Of a stretch of DNA of 64,000 nt, positions 8,374-17,114 are shown one piece after another. The notes under the pieces are model-generated. The model did no database searches. It had not been told where the DNA came from and saw only the letters and a list, made by a program, of their open reading frames with translations. Numbering within the stretch: position 1 is the stretch's first letter; each line of letters opens with the position of its first letter. The DNA is from Mucilaginibacter gilvus (lineage in GTDB: Bacteria; Bacteroidota; Bacteroidia; Sphingobacteriales; Sphingobacteriaceae), in assembly GCF_004054195.1 (NCBI RefSeq), contig NZ_SBIW01000030.1, positions 59,103-123,102 on the forward strand, given 5' to 3'. Made by a program: the position numbers and the translations under genes.

Positions 8374-8460
8374 AGCCCCCTAACCCCCTGAAGGGGGAAT
8401 TTTTGTAATAGTTAATAGATTGTTTATCCTCCTGCTCCCCCTTCAGGGGGTTGGGGGGCC
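8374..8460. repeat. REP family A pair (REPIN-like) between mqnB and mqnD
   Basis: Two facing copies of the C-rich palindrome: arm 1 at 8374-8400 and arm 2 at 8434-8460, with about 33 bases between. Arm 2 overlaps the end of mqnB and supplies its last codons (Gly-Pro-Pro-Thr-Pro) and the TGA stop. Arm 1 covers the ribosome-binding region of mqnD. Confidence 0.85.
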
Positions 8461-9150
8461 AAACGTGTTCAGCAGATCTATGGCAAAGGTATCCAGATTT
8501 TTTACAGCCAGCCCTATGCGCCAGTTGTCACGGTTGCGTTTTTCCACGTAATTTGACACTGCCCTGATCTGCAAACAAGGCACTCCCGCCTGGCGGCAGG
8601 CGTAAAAAAAGGCGGCCCCTTCCATGCTTTCCAACTGAGGGTTTAAGCGGCCTATAATTTTTTCAATGGATTCATCCTCTCCGTGTACAGTATTGACGGT
8701 TATCGACCTCACCTGTTTCAGATTTTTATACTTAGCGGCAGCTTTGGAGCCTTTAAAAAGATTCGCGATAGTTTCGGAGGACTTAAAAGTGCTTTCGCCC
8801 AGGCCCATCAGGCTGATGGGTAAAAACGACTCGGCATCCTCTGCGCCGAGTTCAGATAGTGCGTCATCTACCACTTCCACCACTTCGCCCAGGGCGATGC
8901 TCCGGTCAAAACTACCCGCTATACCCAGATTTATAGCGAGGTCGTACTGGTTGGTAGCCAGTTCTTTACCTAAGGCAAAAGAGGTGGCTACCATGCCCAC
9001 ACCCGTTATCAGGAGGGAGTTGGAGGCATCTGTTGCCGAACTGCTGGTTTTAAAGATGTTCTTCTTTTCCGAATCGGAAATACGAAAGCCAAAATCTAAA
9101 ATAAACCCGCCAACTTCCATCCCGGTTGCTGCCACAAACAAAATCCGCAT
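8443..9150 (-). CDS. mqnB: Futalosine hydrolase
   Basis: A 235-residue nucleoside-phosphorylase-fold enzyme that removes hypoxanthine from futalosine in menaquinone synthesis. The family features are ATGMEVG at the N-terminus, NLGIAGSF in the middle and QLESMEGAAFFYACR, which contains the purine-site Glu. It is the first gene of an mqnB-mqnD operon. Two oddities: residues 17-28 (FILDFGFRISDS) are encoded by an AT-rich repeat and may be an insertion, and the C-terminal PPTP plus stop come from a C-rich REP arm. A -7 box just upstream of the ATG would give a nearly leaderless transcript. Confidence 0.9.
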   Translation of the reverse strand: MRILFVAATGMEVGGFILDFGFRISDSEKKNIFKTSSSATDASNSLLITGVGMVATSFALGKELATNQYDLAINLGIAGSFDRSIALGEVVEVVDDALSELGAEDAESFLPISLMGLGESTFKSSETIANLFKGSKAAAKYKNLKQVRSITVNTVHGEDESIEKIIGRLNPQLESMEGAAFFYACRQAGVPCLQIRAVSNYVEKRNRDNWRIGLAVKNLDTFAIDLLNTFGPPTP

Positions 9151-9154
9151 ATTT

Positions 9155-9162
9155 CAAATTTA
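9155..9162 (-). promoter_or_regulatory. Putative -7 box of mqnB
   Basis: TAAATTTG on the minus strand, only 4 bases before the mqnB ATG. If real, the mRNA would begin at or very near the start codon. It could be a chance match. Confidence 0.4.
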
Positions 9163-9205
9163 ATTTCGAGCACTAAGATAAAACAACTCGGCTATTTTTG
9201 TTTTG

Positions 9206-9213
9206 TATATTTG
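9206..9213 (+). promoter_or_regulatory. -7 box of the PTPS/folE operon
   Basis: TATATTTG, an exact TAnnTTTG match, 14 bases before the ATG at 9228. It lies between divergent mqnB and the pterin genes and argues against the upstream TTG at 9198. Confidence 0.6.
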
Positions 9214-9227
9214 CACCATTAATTGCT

Positions 9228-9647
9228 ATGATGATACATATTACGCGCAAAGAACATTTTAATGCGGCACACAGGATGTACCGTGAGGAATGGAGCGCAG
9301 AGAAAAACGCCGAAGTGTTTGGCAAATGCGCCAACCCTAACTGGCATGGCCACAATTACAACCTGTTTGTAACGGTAAAAGGCGAAATTACCCACGCAAC
9401 CGGCTACCTGATCGACCTTAAAGAGCTTAAGGAGATCATAAACGAGTATGTTATTGATAAACTCGATCATAAAAACCTTAACCTGGATGTTGATTTTATG
9501 AAGGGCAAGATGGCATCAACCGAGTTGCTTACCATTGAGATATTTAACCAGTTGAAGGCCCCGATAGAGGCTTACCCGGGTGTGTTTTTACATTCGGTGA
9601 GATTGTACGAAACCGAAAATAACTCTGCCGAGTACTTTGGCGGATAA
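9228..9647 (+). CDS. 6-pyruvoyl-tetrahydropterin synthase / QueD family protein
   Basis: A 139-residue T-fold enzyme. Zinc ligands are His15 (FNAAHRMY), His40 and His42 (NWHGHNY), and the candidate catalytic Cys34 lies in FGKCANPNWHGHNY. Enzymes of this family act on 7,8-dihydroneopterin triphosphate, giving 6-pyruvoyl-tetrahydropterin (biopterin route) or 6-carboxy-tetrahydropterin (queuosine route). The block FGKCANPN-HGHNY and the later LDHKNLNLDV match the animal PTPS pattern closely, so a biopterin-type role is possible; QueD function is the other option. folE follows 9 bases downstream and makes its substrate. Confidence 0.88.
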   Translation: MMIHITRKEHFNAAHRMYREEWSAEKNAEVFGKCANPNWHGHNYNLFVTVKGEITHATGYLIDLKELKEIINEYVIDKLDHKNLNLDVDFMKGKMASTELLTIEIFNQLKAPIEAYPGVFLHSVRLYETENNSAEYFGG

Positions 9648-9656
9648 ACCTGAATA

Positions 9657-10295
9657 ATGGATAACGAAAATAACATTCCCGACAGGGATGCGGGGATAAA
9701 CGGCTACCAAAAGGTTGACCGCTACAACCCGGAGCTGATAAAAAACCTGTCGGATAATTACCTGGATGTATTAAAGCACATAGGCGAAGACCCGGCGCGC
9801 GATGGTTTATTAAAAACTCCCGAACGGATGGCGAAAGCCATGCTTTACCTTACACATGGGTATGATCTGGACGCGAAAGAGATCCTGAACTCGGCCATGT
9901 TTAAGGAAGATTACAGCCAGATGGTGATTGTAAAAGATATTGAAGTGTATTCGATGTGCGAGCACCACATGCTGCCGTTTTTTGGTAAAGCCTACATAGC
10001 TTATATACCAAACGGATACGTGGTGGGCCTGAGCAAAATACCGCGTATAGTGGATGTATTTGCCCGCCGCCTGCAGGTGCAGGAACGCCTTACCAACGAG
10101 ATCCGTGACTGCATCCAGGAAACCTTAAACCCAATTGGCGTAGGCGTGGTAATAGAATGCCGCCACCTGTGCATGAGTATGCGTGGGGTGCAAAAGCAAA
10201 ACTCGGTAACTACAACCTCAGCCTTTACCGGTGAGTTTTTAAAAGAAAAAACAAGGACAGAGTTTTTAAACTTAATTTCATCGAAATTAAGTTAA
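9657..10295 (+). CDS. folE: GTP cyclohydrolase I
   Basis: A 212-residue type I enzyme that opens GTP to 7,8-dihydroneopterin triphosphate, the common precursor of folate, biopterin and queuosine. Zinc ligands Cys101 and His104 in CEHHMLPFFG and Cys172 in RHLCMSMRGV are all present. The N-terminal 25 residues are variable, as usual. It is co-directional with the PTPS/QueD-like gene and separated by only 9 bases, which indicates one transcript and a shared product. Confidence 0.96.
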   Translation: MDNENNIPDRDAGINGYQKVDRYNPELIKNLSDNYLDVLKHIGEDPARDGLLKTPERMAKAMLYLTHGYDLDAKEILNSAMFKEDYSQMVIVKDIEVYSMCEHHMLPFFGKAYIAYIPNGYVVGLSKIPRIVDVFARRLQVQERLTNEIRDCIQETLNPIGVGVVIECRHLCMSMRGVQKQNSVTTTSAFTGEFLKEKTRTEFLNLISSKLS

Positions 10296-10327
10296 GCCGA
10301 GACAAGAATCAAGAGCCAAGAACCAAG

Positions 10328-10360
10328 AATAAATCCGAAATCGAACATTCGAAATCAAGA
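10328..10360. repeat. Short AT-rich repeat before fabD (CCGAAATCGAA family)
   Basis: AAATCCGAAATCGAACATT followed by CGAAATCAAG, directly in front of the fabD ATG. Near-identical text occurs inside mqnD (8087-8120), in altered form in mqnB (about 9065-9100), and as the first codons of the NadR-like gene (1111-1154). Just upstream is a second low-complexity run (caagaatcaagagccaagaa). Confidence 0.65.
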
Positions 10361-11238
10361 TGAAAGCATACATTTTCCCTGGGCAGGGCGCCCAATTTCC
10401 GGGTATGGGTAAGGACCTGTACGAGCAAAGCGAACAAGCAAAAGAACTGTTTGAAAAAGCAAACGATATTTTGGGTTTCCGCATTACCGATGTAATGTTT
10501 GATGGTACCGAGGAGGACCTTAAACAAACCAACGTTACCCAGCCGGCCATATTTTTACATTCGGTTATTATGGCTAAAAGAATGGCCGATTTTGAGCCGG
10601 AGATGGTAGCGGGCCACTCACTTGGCGAATTTTCCAGCCTGGTTGCAACCGGTGCCTTATCATTTGAGGATGGTTTGCGTTTGGTGGCTGCCCGTGCCAA
10701 CGCTATGCAAAAAGCCTGCGAGATACAACCCGGTACCATGGCCGCTATTTTGGCACTGGATGATTTTACGGTTGAAGATATTTGTCACCAGGTAAGCGAT
10801 GTGGTTGTCCCTGCAAATTATAACTGCCCCGGGCAATTGGTAATATCGGGCAGTATTGCCGGTATTGATGCCGCCTGCGAAAAAATGCTGGCCGCGGGTG
10901 CCAAGCGTGCGCTAAAATTAAACGTGGGTGGTGCTTTCCACTCGCCGCTGATGGAGGCCGCAAGGGTTGAACTGCAGGACGCCATTTTACAAACTCAATT
11001 TAAAACACCGGTTTGCCCGGTGTACCAAAACATTGATGCCAAGCCGCATACAGATGTGGAGGAGATAAAACAAAATCTGATTGCCCAGCTAACCGGCCCG
11101 GTGCGCTGGACCCAAACCGTAGAACAAATGCTACGCGATGGTGCAACATCATTTACCGAAGTTGGGCCGGGTAAAGTATTGCAGGGCCTTGTTAAAAAAG
11201 TAGATAAAAATGTGCCCACGGCGGCGGCTGTATTATAA
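10360..11238 (+). CDS. fabD: Malonyl-CoA:ACP transacylase
   Basis: A 292-residue enzyme that moves malonyl from CoA to acyl carrier protein, the entry step of fatty-acid elongation. The N-terminal FPGQGAQFPGMG, the nucleophile elbow GHSLG with Ser87, and His194 in AFHSPLM form the expected active site. Length is normal. It is isolated from other fab genes and lies 64 bases downstream of folE, separated by low-complexity repeat sequence, so cotranscription with folE is uncertain. Confidence 0.95.
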   Translation: MKAYIFPGQGAQFPGMGKDLYEQSEQAKELFEKANDILGFRITDVMFDGTEEDLKQTNVTQPAIFLHSVIMAKRMADFEPEMVAGHSLGEFSSLVATGALSFEDGLRLVAARANAMQKACEIQPGTMAAILALDDFTVEDICHQVSDVVVPANYNCPGQLVISGSIAGIDAACEKMLAAGAKRALKLNVGGAFHSPLMEAARVELQDAILQTQFKTPVCPVYQNIDAKPHTDVEEIKQNLIAQLTGPVRWTQTVEQMLRDGATSFTEVGPGKVLQGLVKKVDKNVPTAAAVL

Positions 11239-11269
11239 AATTTACAAACGAAACTAAATGCCCCTTATG

Positions 11270-11277
11270 TAGTTTTG
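11270..11277 (+). promoter_or_regulatory. Putative -7 box of the NtrY-like kinase gene
   Basis: TAGTTTTG, an exact TAnnTTTG match, 31 bases before the TTG start at 11309. No -33 TTTG at ideal spacing. Confidence 0.4.
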
Positions 11278-11308
11278 TTTGTGACGATTTGATTAGCTTT
11301 AAAAACAT

Positions 11309-14300
11309 TTGACTACCGCCGGAAAAATACGTGCTTTGCTGGCGCTCTTGTTCGCCAGCTTACTGATTACAGCAATAATTGTTGAGAACACTTACTCGCC
11401 TGCAAATAATTTAGCACAAACAGCCCGGGTGTTAGAGAATAGCCTCCATAACAAGGAAGGCTATGTTTATGATATATTAAACGATAAGGACGCTTTTAAC
11501 CAAATAAAAAGCATCCCGTTAAAACACAGCGCGGCACTTGCCTTTATAAACGATTATACCCTTAAAAGAAATATCTGGCTCGTTACCTTAAAAAACGGGC
11601 GTATCAATTTTTGGAGCGGGGCCAAAATAATTCCTGATAACGCGGCCAGGATTAAGGACGGGTGTTCGTTTATCCGGTCGAGTAATGGCTATTACGAGGT
11701 TATTAAAAAGTCCGAGGGGGATTTCTCGGCACTGTTTTTTATCCCTGTAAAAAATGCGTACGAGTTTCAGAACAAGTATCTCCAAAATACTTTCGCTACC
11801 GACCTTACAGACGATACCAATATCGATATAGCTGATTTTACCGATAAGGGTGTTTACGCCGTACACGATATCCAAAACACCTACCTGTTTTCGGTAAAAC
11901 TGGTAAATGGCGGTGTTAACAACCGGTTTTTTTATTTCGAACTATCCGTGTGGATATTGGCTATACTAAGCCTTTGTGTTTTTGTACACGTTATGGTTAC
12001 TTACCTGGCCAACCGGGGCATGGTTTACCTGTCGTTACTGGCCCTGGTTATTTTTATAGTAGCATTCAGGTTTGTTAATTTGCATTATGGCTGGCCAAAT
12101 TTCACCCAGCCCCTAAAGCTCTTTAGCCCGCAACTGTATGGCTCCAGCTATGTTTACCCCTCCCTCGGCGATCTTTGCATCAATATCCTGGCTATTTGCT
12201 GGCTTGTATCATATTTATATACCCTCCGCACCAAATTACTAAAACACGTACCTGGCAAAGCGCTTGGTTACCTCATATACGCATTATGCTTTGTTACCTT
12301 GCTGGTGACATCAACAAGTTTACTGCACTTATTTTATGGCTTGGTAATCAACTCTAAGATCAGCTTTGATGTAAACAACGTGCTTAACCTATCGGTATAT
12401 AGCCTAATAGGCCTTTTAATGCTCTGTTTTAGTTTTTTAGTATTTGTTTTGCTTACCGAGGTTATTTTAACCATCTGCTTTAAACTAAGCTTCCCTATTG
12501 AAAAACAGGCTTTAGTATTTGGTTTAGGTATTGTTATAACAACGGCATTTGTAACTTGGTACGTAGAGTTTAGCCTGTTTTATCTGCTATGGGCGGTATT
12601 GATTTTATCGCGCGGGTACAGCTATCTGTATAACGACCGGAAGTTTAACGCAGGGTCGTTCCTGCTCATTGTTTTAATCTGCGCAGTTATTTCATCCTTA
12701 AAACTCTACCGGTTCGAGGGGGCAAAAGAAGAGTCGACGCGGCGGGTGCTCATTCAACGGCTGGAAGTGCCTGATGATGTAACTGCCGATACGCTGTTTA
12801 AACAAATAGAAAAACAGATAATAAAGGAACCAGCTATTATTCAATATTTTAAAAGCGGCTCGCACACCAACGATTATTTAACCGCCCGTCTGCAAAAGCT
12901 GTATTTCGACAGGTACTTGTCTAAGTACGAGTTTAAGATCCACGAGTTTGACATGCAAAACCAGCCGATATCGGCAGATCAGGACTACTCGCTGGATATT
13001 TTTAAGGATATGGTGCAATACAGCTCTTTTAAAGTGTCGGATTATTTTTACCGCGAGAATGAGTCGTTCGGCTTTCAAAGTTACTTTGCCATACTACCGG
13101 TTATAGATAATGACACCAGCCTGGGTACCATCGTTATCGAACTAAAGGCCCGGCCACTTTTGGCAACAGGCACCTTCCCCGAATTGCTTATTGATAAAAG
13201 CGATAAACCCGAACAGGAATTTAAAGATTACTCCTACGCTTTTTATGCCGACGATATGCTGATAGGCCAAAGCGGCAACTATGTGTACAGCGTAAACAAT
13301 AAGGAATTTAAAGGTAAGCTAAAAAAGTACACCATGCAGGTAAACACCGGTAGCCGCATAGGTTGGTTTGACAAGTTTACCAAATATAGCCACTTGCTGT
13401 ATAAACCAAGCAACCGGAACCTGATTGTGGTAACTAAGGAGGAAAATGCCGTAGCGGCTATTATAACCGCTTTAACTTTCTTTTTTGTGGTGATACTGGC
13501 ATTTGCCTCCTTAGTTTTACTGGTTAGGCTGCTTTGGATAAAGGTTAAGATCTTCAACATCAATAACAACCGGATCAACTGGAACTTTAAAATCAACTTT
13601 GACAGGGTACTTTATAAAACCCGCATCCAGTTTTCAATGATATTTGCCGTGGTAATAACGTTGGTATTGGTGGGGATAATCACGTTTGTATCTATAAGTA
13701 CCCAATATCAAAGCCAGCAGGATAAAAGTATCCGCGCAAAAATTATGCAGATAGCCGGCATTTTGGAGGCCGGGCCTATAAACGAGTATGTTGGCAATAT
13801 CACCGAGGAGGGCCGTGTTGCCTTTGACAAACTTGCGGACAATTACACCTCCGATTTAACCCTGTACGATCTGAATGGCGTTCGCCTGATATCCACCCAG
13901 CCAAAAATTTACGATTATGGCCTGCTTGCGCCCCGCATGAACGGAAGGGCGTTCATTGCTTTAACCGATGAGCAAAAATCGGAGTTTGTAAACGAAGAAC
14001 GCATATCAAAACTTACCTATAAAGCGGCTTACGCGCCATTGAGGAACTCGAGGTACGAGATTATCGCTTACCTGCAGTTGCCCTATTTTGCCAATGAGGC
14101 CGATTATACCGAGCGCATTGGCTCTTTGCTAAACATCATGATAAACGTTTACGCGCTGGTTTTTATAGCTATTGGCCTGTTTGCAGTAATTATTGCCAGG
14201 CAGATAACCGCGCCGCTAAACTTTATCCAGTATAATTTAAGTAAAACCATTTACGGTAAAAAGAACGAACCTATTAAATGGGAGCGCGACGATGAGATAG

Positions 14301-15052
14301 GCGCCCTGGTAAAAGAGTATAACAATATGATAGCCGCGCTGGAGAACAGCGCGCACAAACTTGCCCAATCTGAACGGGAGACCGCCTGGCGCGAAATGGC
14401 CAAGCAGGTAGCCCACGAAATTAAGAACCCCCTTACGCCTTTAAAGTTGGGTTTGCAGTTGCTTGATAAATCGTGGAAGGATAAGGACCCTAAGTTTGAC
14501 CAGAAGTTTGAGCGCTTTAGTAAATCGTTTGTAGAGCAGATAGAAAGCCTCTCTAACATCGCTTCGGAGTTTTCGGCATTCGCTAAAATGCCCGATACCC
14601 GTATTGAAAGCATTAACCTGTTTGAGATGCTGGGGCAGGCTGTTATTATTTTTAAGCAGATGGATAACGTGCAAATTTTAATGATGCCGCCCACCACGCC
14701 ATTTTTTGTAGCCGCCGACCGCGACCAACTCCTGCGCTGCTTTAATAACCTGCTAAAAAACGCCATAGAGGCTACCCCGCAAGAGCGCGACTGCCTGATA
14801 GAGATAAACTCTTTGGTAACCAGCAAAAACGTGTTGCTAACTATAAAAGATAATGGCAACGGGATCCCCGAGAACATGCGCGATAAAATTTTCGAGCCAA
14901 ACTTTACCACCAAAAGCTCGGGCACAGGCCTGGGGCTTGCATTTGTAAAAAACTCCATAGAAAACGCCAGCGGAAAAATATGGTTCGAAACCAACATTGG
15001 CGTAGGCACAACCTTTTATCTGAATTTCCCGGCAGAAAATACCGGGGTGTAA
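11309..15052 (+). CDS. Very large NtrY-like sensor histidine kinase
   Basis: A 1247-residue membrane kinase. Order: an N-terminal transmembrane helix, an extracytoplasmic segment (about 30-205), a block of about eight membrane helices (210-470), a second large extracytoplasmic region (about 475-730), further helices near 735, 795 and 950, a HAMP-like segment (about 965-1015), HisKA with phospho-acceptor His1036 in AHEIKNPLTPL, and an intact HATPase_c domain (NNLLKNAIEATP, DNGNGIP, GTGLGLAF). The kinase core resembles NtrY. The polytopic middle with two sensor regions is much longer than in classical kinases. The start is TTG; no nearby ATG exists. No response regulator is adjacent, so the partner is unknown. 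Confidence 0.88.
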   Translation: MTTAGKIRALLALLFASLLITAIIVENTYSPANNLAQTARVLENSLHNKEGYVYDILNDKDAFNQIKSIPLKHSAALAFINDYTLKRNIWLVTLKNGRINFWSGAKIIPDNAARIKDGCSFIRSSNGYYEVIKKSEGDFSALFFIPVKNAYEFQNKYLQNTFATDLTDDTNIDIADFTDKGVYAVHDIQNTYLFSVKLVNGGVNNRFFYFELSVWILAILSLCVFVHVMVTYLANRGMVYLSLLALVIFIVAFRFVNLHYGWPNFTQPLKLFSPQLYGSSYVYPSLGDLCINILAICWLVSYLYTLRTKLLKHVPGKALGYLIYALCFVTLLVTSTSLLHLFYGLVINSKISFDVNNVLNLSVYSLIGLLMLCFSFLVFVLLTEVILTICFKLSFPIEKQALVFGLGIVITTAFVTWYVEFSLFYLLWAVLILSRGYSYLYNDRKFNAGSFLLIVLICAVISSLKLYRFEGAKEESTRRVLIQRLEVPDDVTADTLFKQIEKQIIKEPAIIQYFKSGSHTNDYLTARLQKLYFDRYLSKYEFKIHEFDMQNQPISADQDYSLDIFKDMVQYSSFKVSDYFYRENESFGFQSYFAILPVIDNDTSLGTIVIELKARPLLATGTFPELLIDKSDKPEQEFKDYSYAFYADDMLIGQSGNYVYSVNNKEFKGKLKKYTMQVNTGSRIGWFDKFTKYSHLLYKPSNRNLIVVTKEENAVAAIITALTFFFVVILAFASLVLLVRLLWIKVKIFNINNNRINWNFKINFDRVLYKTRIQFSMIFAVVITLVLVGIITFVSISTQYQSQQDKSIRAKIMQIAGILEAGPINEYVGNITEEGRVAFDKLADNYTSDLTLYDLNGVRLISTQPKIYDYGLLAPRMNGRAFIALTDEQKSEFVNEERISKLTYKAAYAPLRNSRYEIIAYLQLPYFANEADYTERIGSLLNIMINVYALVFIAIGLFAVIIARQITAPLNFIQYNLSKTIYGKKNEPIKWERDDEIGALVKEYNNMIAALENSAHKLAQSERETAWREMAKQVAHEIKNPLTPLKLGLQLLDKSWKDKDPKFDQKFERFSKSFVEQIESLSNIASEFSAFAKMPDTRIESINLFEMLGQAVIIFKQMDNVQILMMPPTTPFFVAADRDQLLRCFNNLLKNAIEATPQERDCLIEINSLVTSKNVLLTIKDNGNGIPENMRDKIFEPNFTTKSSGTGLGLAFVKNSIENASGKIWFETNIGVGTTFYLNFPAENTGV

Positions 15053-15071
15053 TAGCCAGCCGGTTTCTTAT

Positions 15072-15115
15072 AAAAGCAAAAAGCCTACGGTGAACACCGT
15101 AGGCTTTTTGCTTTT
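15072..15115. terminator. Bidirectional terminator between the kinase gene and ssb
   Basis: A perfect inverted repeat of about 21 bases per arm (AAAAGCAAAAAGCCTACGG and its complement) with runs of A on one side and T on the other. It works in both directions and separates the convergent genes. Confidence 0.9.
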
Positions 15116-15130
15116 ATATTTTATAATTAT

Positions 15131-15559
15131 TTAAAAAGGCAGGTCGTCGGTATCGCTTATGCGGATGCCTTCATTATCATTATTTGGTTTCACGCCATTG
15201 CGTGGTTGGTTATCACCGGTCTCAAAATCTGTTTTGCGGCCAAGCATGGTAAAGTTCTCGGCAACTACCTCGGTAGTATATTTCTTAATGCCTTCTTTAT
15301 CTTCAAAGGAACGGGTGCGTAATTTGCCTTCAATGTAAACTAATTTCCCCTTCTGTAAAAATTTAGCGGCTACATCTGCCAGCCCGCGCCACATTACAAT
15401 ATTGTGCCATTCGGTTTGTTCTACTTTTCGGCCGTCTTTATTAAACGTTTCTGAGGTAGCTAACGGAAAGCTGGCCACGGCTACGCCACCCTCCAAATGC
15501 CTTACTTCAGGGTCCTTTCCTAAATGACCAACAAGTATTACTTTATTAATTCCAGACAT
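15131..15559 (-). CDS. ssb: Single-stranded DNA-binding protein
   Basis: A 142-residue SSB. The N-terminal OB fold starts with NKVILVGHLGKDPEVR; the middle has WHNIVMWRGLADVAAKFLQKG; a flexible linker follows, and the acidic tip DTDDLPF binds partner proteins of replication and repair. It lies 23 bases downstream of mutY on the same strand, so both are probably cotranscribed. A second ssb gene may exist elsewhere. Confidence 0.95.
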   Translation of the reverse strand: MSGINKVILVGHLGKDPEVRHLEGGVAVASFPLATSETFNKDGRKVEQTEWHNIVMWRGLADVAAKFLQKGKLVYIEGKLRTRSFEDKEGIKKYTTEVVAENFTMLGRKTDFETGDNQPRNGVKPNNDNEGIRISDTDDLPF

Positions 15560-15582
15560 GCCATAAATTAACGGAGAATTAT

Positions 15583-16629
15583 TTAGAAATTAAAAAATTT
15601 TTTTATAAATATAAAAATTCGCTGAGGCATAGCTAAATTCTCTAAATTTTGCAACCCGGTGTAAAACCAGTTGGATTGTAATTTTTCGGGCTGTCCGTCT
15701 AAAACAATAAATTGGATGAACAAATGCTGGTGTGTAAGTACGTGTTTTACTACCTCCGTGGTATTCCTGATCGCTATGTTATTCCCAAGAACTTCTTTTA
15801 CGTTGCTGCGCTGAAATAGTTGTACCGGCTCAATTAGCGCCTCGGTTTCTATCATCGGCAGTTCGTACATATTGGCCCATATATCACTTTCGTCGCGCTT
15901 GCTCATCAGCAGCTTTTGATCGTCCATTATTAACATATAGTTAAAATATCTTTTCCTGATCTTTACCGTCTTGAGTTTTACCGGCAAATACATAGTGGCA
16001 TTGGTTTTAAATGCGGCGCATCCTAAACGCACAGGGCAAATGCCACAGGCCGGGTTTTTAGGCTTGCATAGCATAGCGCCAAATTCCATCATGGCCTGGT
16101 TGTGCAGGGCGGGGCGCTGGTTATCCAGCACCTCATCTGCCAGTTGCTGAAATAGTTTTTTGCCTTTTGGGGAGTTGATAGGCTCATCAATACCAAAATA
16201 ACGCGCCAGCACACGGTACACATTGCCATCTACTACGGCCCTGGCCTCGTTTGCCGAGAAGGATGATATGGCAGCGGCTGTATATTCGCCTATGCCTTTT
16301 AGTGTAATAAGCTGCTCGTAAGCTGTGGGGAATTGGCCATTATATTGCGCCTGTACCAACTGCGCTGTTTTTAGCATGTTGCGCCCCCGCGAATAGTAGC
16401 CTAAGCCCTGCCATAGCTTTAAAATATCGTCCTCGGGGGCCGCCGCAAAGTGCTTAACTGTAGGGTACTTCTCCGCAAAGCGGTAAAAATATGGCATTCC
16501 CTGCTCTACACGGGTTTGCTGCAATATAATTTCCGATAGCCATATAATATAAGCATCGGTGGTGCTGCGCCATGGCAGATCGCGCTTGTTTCCCTCATAC
16601 CAGCTTATCAATTCTCCCGAAATATTCAT
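15583..16629 (-). CDS. mutY: A/G-specific adenine glycosylase
   Basis: A 348-residue base-excision repair enzyme that removes adenine paired with 8-oxoguanine. It shows a helix-hairpin-helix stretch (LKGIGEYTAAAISSF) followed by the catalytic Asp in AVVDGNVYRVLARY, and the iron-sulfur cluster cysteines in CKPKNPACGICPVRLGC (C-x6-C-x2-C-x5-C). The C-terminal NUDIX-like domain for 8-oxoG recognition is also present. An ATG eight codons upstream (16653) is possible, but a TATCTTTG box at 16636-16643 lies between the two, so I prefer 16629. Confidence 0.94.
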   Translation of the reverse strand: MNISGELISWYEGNKRDLPWRSTTDAYIIWLSEIILQQTRVEQGMPYFYRFAEKYPTVKHFAAAPEDDILKLWQGLGYYSRGRNMLKTAQLVQAQYNGQFPTAYEQLITLKGIGEYTAAAISSFSANEARAVVDGNVYRVLARYFGIDEPINSPKGKKLFQQLADEVLDNQRPALHNQAMMEFGAMLCKPKNPACGICPVRLGCAAFKTNATMYLPVKLKTVKIRKRYFNYMLIMDDQKLLMSKRDESDIWANMYELPMIETEALIEPVQLFQRSNVKEVLGNNIAIRNTTEVVKHVLTHQHLFIQFIVLDGQPEKLQSNWFYTGLQNLENLAMPQRIFIFIKKFFNF

Positions 16630-16635
16630 CGAAAG

Positions 16636-16643
16636 CAAAGATA
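16636..16643 (-). promoter_or_regulatory. Putative -7 box of mutY
   Basis: TATCTTTG on the minus strand, 6 bases before the ATG at 16629. No convincing -33 element, and the alternative ATG at 16653 would place this box inside the gene. Confidence 0.35.
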
Positions 16644-16743
16644 CTTTATCCATCTCAGTATCATAATTTAAGCTCGTAAATGCTGTTTTTGGCGGTCTGT
16701 AAAAAAAATGTGTTAATTATTTTAATCTTTAATTTTAAAGCGA

Positions 16744-16751
16744 TACTTTTG
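16744..16751 (+). promoter_or_regulatory. -7 box of the HU gene
   Basis: TACTTTTG, an exact match to TAnnTTTG, about 52 bases before the HU ATG. This leaves a leader typical of abundant transcripts. Confidence 0.55.
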
Positions 16752-16802
16752 CAACCCCAAAACAGTTAAGTATTTATACATTTTAAATAAAGAAAACAGG
16801 AT

Positions 16803-17108
16803 ATGACCAAGGCAGAAATTATAGCTGAAATCTCTTCTAAAACAGGTATCGAGAAAGTTGACGTGCAGGAAACCGTTGAAGCGTTTTTCAAAGTAGTGAA
16901 AAGCTCAATGGTAGGCGGCGAGAATGTTTACGTAAGAGGATTCGGAAGTTTTGTAGTTAAAAAGAGAGCTAAGAAAACCGCGCGTAACATTTCAAAAAAC
17001 ACTGCCATTATTATCCCCGAGCATTTTGTACCAAGCTTTAAACCAGCTAAAACTTTTGTAGAGAAAGTACGTACAGGTAACAAAACCACTGATAAAGTAA
17101 GCAAATAA
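16803..17108 (+). CDS. HU/IHF-family DNA-binding protein
   Basis: A 101-residue histone-like protein that bends and compacts DNA. It has the HU dimer helices at the N-terminus (MTKAEIIAEISSKTG), the GFGSF turn (VRGFGSFVV), a basic arm (KKRAKKTARNISKN) and the family ending (PEHFVPSFKPAKTFVEKV). It is the first gene of a probable group with the TPR protein, the 29-residue basic protein and RNase G; the TPR gene starts 6 bases after its stop. Confidence 0.95.
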   Translation: MTKAEIIAEISSKTGIEKVDVQETVEAFFKVVKSSMVGGENVYVRGFGSFVVKKRAKKTARNISKNTAIIIPEHFVPSFKPAKTFVEKVRTGNKTTDKVSK

Positions 17109-17114
17109 TAAGCA

